From JBCCGL01 sp039029275 (GTDB taxonomy: Bacteria > Pseudomonadota > Gammaproteobacteria > JBCCGL01): a stretch of DNA of 64,000 nt. Below are positions 61,919-64,000 of the stretch, one piece after another. The position numbers and the translations under genes are program-made. The notes below the pieces were generated by a model that made no database searches, was not told where the DNA came from, and saw nothing but the letters and a program-made list of their open reading frames with translations. How positions within the stretch are numbered: position 1 is the stretch's first letter; each line of letters begins with the position of its first letter. The stretch spans positions 62,001 to 126,000 of the forward strand of contig JBCCGL010000014.1 of assembly GCA_039029275.1 (NCBI GenBank), written 5' to 3'.

Positions 61919-63286
61919 ATGACAAATCCCGAAGTTGCCATCTTAATGCTGTCGTTGTTCATTGTGTTGGTGTTGCTGGGTTTTCCGGTGGCCTTCACAC
62001 TGCTCGCAATGGGTGTGGGATTTGGGTATTACGCCTACCACGACGCTGGCTCCGTCGAGGTGATCGCGGATGCGTTTAACAATCAGATTTTTTACCTGCT
62101 GAATCAAAATACGTATTCAGTAATGGAAAACGACACGTTAGTGGCGATTCCGCTGTTTCTGTTCATGGGCTATGTCGTGGAGCGTGCCAATATCGTTGGC
62201 CGACTGTTCAGCTCGTTGCAATTGGCTGCGCGCAACCTGCCGGGCTCGATGGCGATCGCCGCGTTGATCACATGTGCGGTGTTTTCAACCGCCAGTGGTA
62301 TTGTCGGCGCGGTTGTCACGTTGATGGGCTTGTTGGCGTTTCCCGCGATGGCCAGTGCGAATTACCACAAGGGTTTCAGCGCCGGGGTCATCTGCGCGGG
62401 CGGCACGCTCGGAATTTTAATTCCGCCATCGATTATGCTCATCGTTTACGCGGCGATTGCAGAACTTTCTCCGCTGCGACTCTATGCTGCTGCGGTTTTC
62501 CCCGGGCTGTTGCTGGCCGGGATGTATATCGTTTATGTGATCGTGCGGGTTTACCTGAATCCAACGATTGCGCCCAAGCCACCTGCAGATCAGGAATATT
62601 CACCGGGCAAGATTTACATGGAGTTGCTGGTCTCGTTTGTGCCCCTGACCGTGCTGATTATGCTGGTGCTGGGCGCGATTCTGGGGGGGCTCGCGACTCC
62701 GGCGGAAGCTGCCGCCATGGGGGCACTGGGCGGTCTGGTGTTGGCGATCATTTACCGCTCAATGACGTGGTTAAAGCTTAAAGAGTCTGTGTTTCTAACT
62801 GCAAAAACCTCGGCGATGGTGTGCTGGATGTTTGTGGGTTCGTGGACCTTCGCCTCCGTATTTTCATATCTCGGTGGGCACGACATTATCGAGCACTGGG
62901 TTATCGCACTGGAACTTCAACCCTGGCAGTTTCTGATCATGGTTCAGCTGATTATCTTCCTGCTCGGCTGGCCGCTCGAATGGTCGGAGATTCTGATCAT
63001 CTTCGTACCGATATTCCTGCCGATGCTGGGTACGTTCGACGTAAACCCGTATTTTTTCGCGATGCTGGTGGCGTTGAACCTGCAGACGTCGTTCTTGACG
63101 CCACCGATGGCGATGTCGGCGTATTACCTCAAGGGCGTTCTGAAAGGGCAGATTGAACTGGTGGAAATATTCAAGGGGATCATGCCGTATCTCGGCATTG
63201 TGATTTTTTGCATGTTTCTGATGTACATGTTTCCGGGTATTGCACTGTGGCTGCCCGATGAGCTGTTCGGCCCTTACATCCCCTGA
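61919..63286 (+). CDS. TRAP transporter large permease (DctM family)
   Basis: A 455-residue permease with about twelve helices: L-L-G-F-P-V-A-F-T-L-L, the G-G-T-L-G-I-L-I-P-P-S-I region near residue 160 that forms the substrate path, and G-G-L-A-T-P-A-E-A-A-A-M-G near 255. It completes the TRAP system with the genes at 60122 and 61305. The stop is 6 bp before the amidase gene, so the transporter and amidase are co-transcribed, a strong hint that the imported compound or its product is an amide. Confidence 0.93.
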   Translation: MTNPEVAILMLSLFIVLVLLGFPVAFTLLAMGVGFGYYAYHDAGSVEVIADAFNNQIFYLLNQNTYSVMENDTLVAIPLFLFMGYVVERANIVGRLFSSLQLAARNLPGSMAIAALITCAVFSTASGIVGAVVTLMGLLAFPAMASANYHKGFSAGVICAGGTLGILIPPSIMLIVYAAIAELSPLRLYAAAVFPGLLLAGMYIVYVIVRVYLNPTIAPKPPADQEYSPGKIYMELLVSFVPLTVLIMLVLGAILGGLATPAEAAAMGALGGLVLAIIYRSMTWLKLKESVFLTAKTSAMVCWMFVGSWTFASVFSYLGGHDIIEHWVIALELQPWQFLIMVQLIIFLLGWPLEWSEILIIFVPIFLPMLGTFDVNPYFFAMLVALNLQTSFLTPPMAMSAYYLKGVLKGQIELVEIFKGIMPYLGIVIFCMFLMYMFPGIALWLPDELFGPYIP

Positions 63287-63292
63287 TCGACG

Positions 63293-64000
63293 ATGCGCGC
63301 CGAACCCCAATCTTCTGTGCAGCACTGTTTGCAGCGGATACGTGAAGGATCGCTTGAGTCCGAGGTGTTGGTGTCTGGGTGCCTCGATCGTATCGAAGAA
63401 ACCGACGGCGAGTATCAGGCCTGGTCGTATCTCGATCGCGATCATGCACTTGCTCAGGCACAAAAGTCAGATGATCAGCGTCGTCGCGGTAAACCGCTTG
63501 GCGACTTGCACGGGATTCCGGTTGGCGTAAAAGACATTTTCGACACCAGTGACATGCCGACTGAACGAGGCAGCGAGATTTATCGCGGCCGCGTCACAGA
63601 CGATGACGCTGCAGTGGTTGAAAAACTGCGCGAAGCGGGAGCCGTAGTGCTTGGCAAAACCGTTACAACTGAGTTGGCCTGGATGCATCCGGCGGCTACT
63701 TGTAATCCGGTTAATCCGCAATTTACTCCGGGCGGTTCGTCGAGCGGTTCTGCCGTCGCTGTGGCGCTCGGTCAGGTGCCGTTGGCAATCGGCAGCCAAA
63801 CCGGAGGTTCGGTGATCCGCCCCGCGGCGTATTGCGGCGTGTGCGGTGTCAAACCAAGCCGAGGAATCATTTCCCGACGCGGTGCGCTGCACACCTCGAG
63901 CACACTTGATCAGGTCGGTGTTTTCGCCGCCAATCCGGGCGACGCAGCTTTACTGATCGACGCTCTCGGCGGCTTTGATCGCGCCGATTCGATGTCCTAT
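63293..64000 (+). CDS. Amidase (amidase signature family), 3' end outside the window
   Basis: The first 236 residues of an amidase, starting with ATG at 63293 (M-R-A-E-P-Q-S-S-V-Q) and still open at the right edge. The catalytic lysine is K80 in I-P-V-G-V-K-D-I-F-D. The G-G-S-S-S-G-S-A loop and the nucleophile serine in G-S-Q-T-G-G-S-V-I-R-P-A are intact. It is the fourth gene of the TRAP operon and is only distantly like the amidase at 51872. The usual length would be about 430-470 residues, so roughly half is visible. Confidence 0.9.
   Translation, partial: MRAEPQSSVQHCLQRIREGSLESEVLVSGCLDRIEETDGEYQAWSYLDRDHALAQAQKSDDQRRRGKPLGDLHGIPVGVKDIFDTSDMPTERGSEIYRGRVTDDDAAVVEKLREAGAVVLGKTVTTELAWMHPAATCNPVNPQFTPGGSSSGSAVAVALGQVPLAIGSQTGGSVIRPAAYCGVCGVKPSRGIISRRGALHTSSTLDQVGVFAANPGDAALLIDALGGFDRADSMSY

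Overview
The window reads as chromosomal DNA of a heterotrophic, probably marine, gammaproteobacterium. The evidence is gene content: Gram-negative envelope genes (dsbB, FadL-type porin, lipoproteins, a GlyGly-CTERM protein), srkA/yihE, a rimB-rimK pair, psiE, a TRAP transporter, an ectoine-type deacetylase (doeB) and several osmolyte or methylamine catabolism families. No rRNA, tRNA, CRISPR array, phage module or insertion sequence was recognised. The genus cannot be fixed from what is visible.

Region by region. (1) 0-20 kb is mostly conserved housekeeping: a cut-off TetR gene with a palindromic operator candidate, dsbB, a 2OG-Fe(II) oxygenase, alr, srkA, the rimB-rimK-desuccinylase group, psiE-ytoQ-alkD, an orphan type II lumazine synthase under an FMN riboswitch, a LysR/DUF1127 locus, cysH, an MFS carrier, an MscS channel, trpS, and a FadL plus GDSL-lipoprotein pair closed by a clear terminator. 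(2) 20-41 kb is plastic and less well conserved, and carries five interrupted genes: a LysR regulator, an MttB-family methyltransferase and a CsaA-like tRNA-binding protein, each with one in-frame TAG; a Rieske oxygenase whose iron-sulfur domain is missing and whose 3' end is frameshifted; and a methyltransferase that is 5'-truncated and holds an in-frame TAA. Intact genes here include a sulfatase, MmgE/PrpD, a secreted propeller-like/Ig-like pair, SagB-type oxidoreductase, NDH-2, RidA, a DAO-type oxidase and a second methionine aminopeptidase. (3) 41-55 kb is dense and catabolic: GMC oxidoreductase, TauD-type dioxygenase, doeB, transporters, RidA, SDR, and a LysR gene divergent from an operon of ProC-like reductase, intact Rieske oxygenase, amidase and FAD oxidase. 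(4) 55-64 kb holds a YdcF protein, a Phd/PIN toxin-antitoxin pair, a large VIT-VWA surface protein, a peroxiredoxin/TetR pair, and a complete TRAP transporter followed by an amidase cut by the window end.

Functional picture: the cell appears to live on small organic nitrogen and methylated compounds. DAO-type oxidases would release imines, RidA proteins would hydrolyse them, Rieske and 2OG oxygenases would demethylate or hydroxylate, and amidases would hydrolyse amides. The most promising undescribed unit is the 47.6-54.6 kb region (EamA exporter, RidA, SDR, LysR, ProC-like, Rieske, amidase, DAO). A related but decaying set lies at 22-38 kb. Genuine stop codons in intact neighbours are often TAG, so the in-frame TAGs are better read as nonsense mutations than as a changed genetic code.
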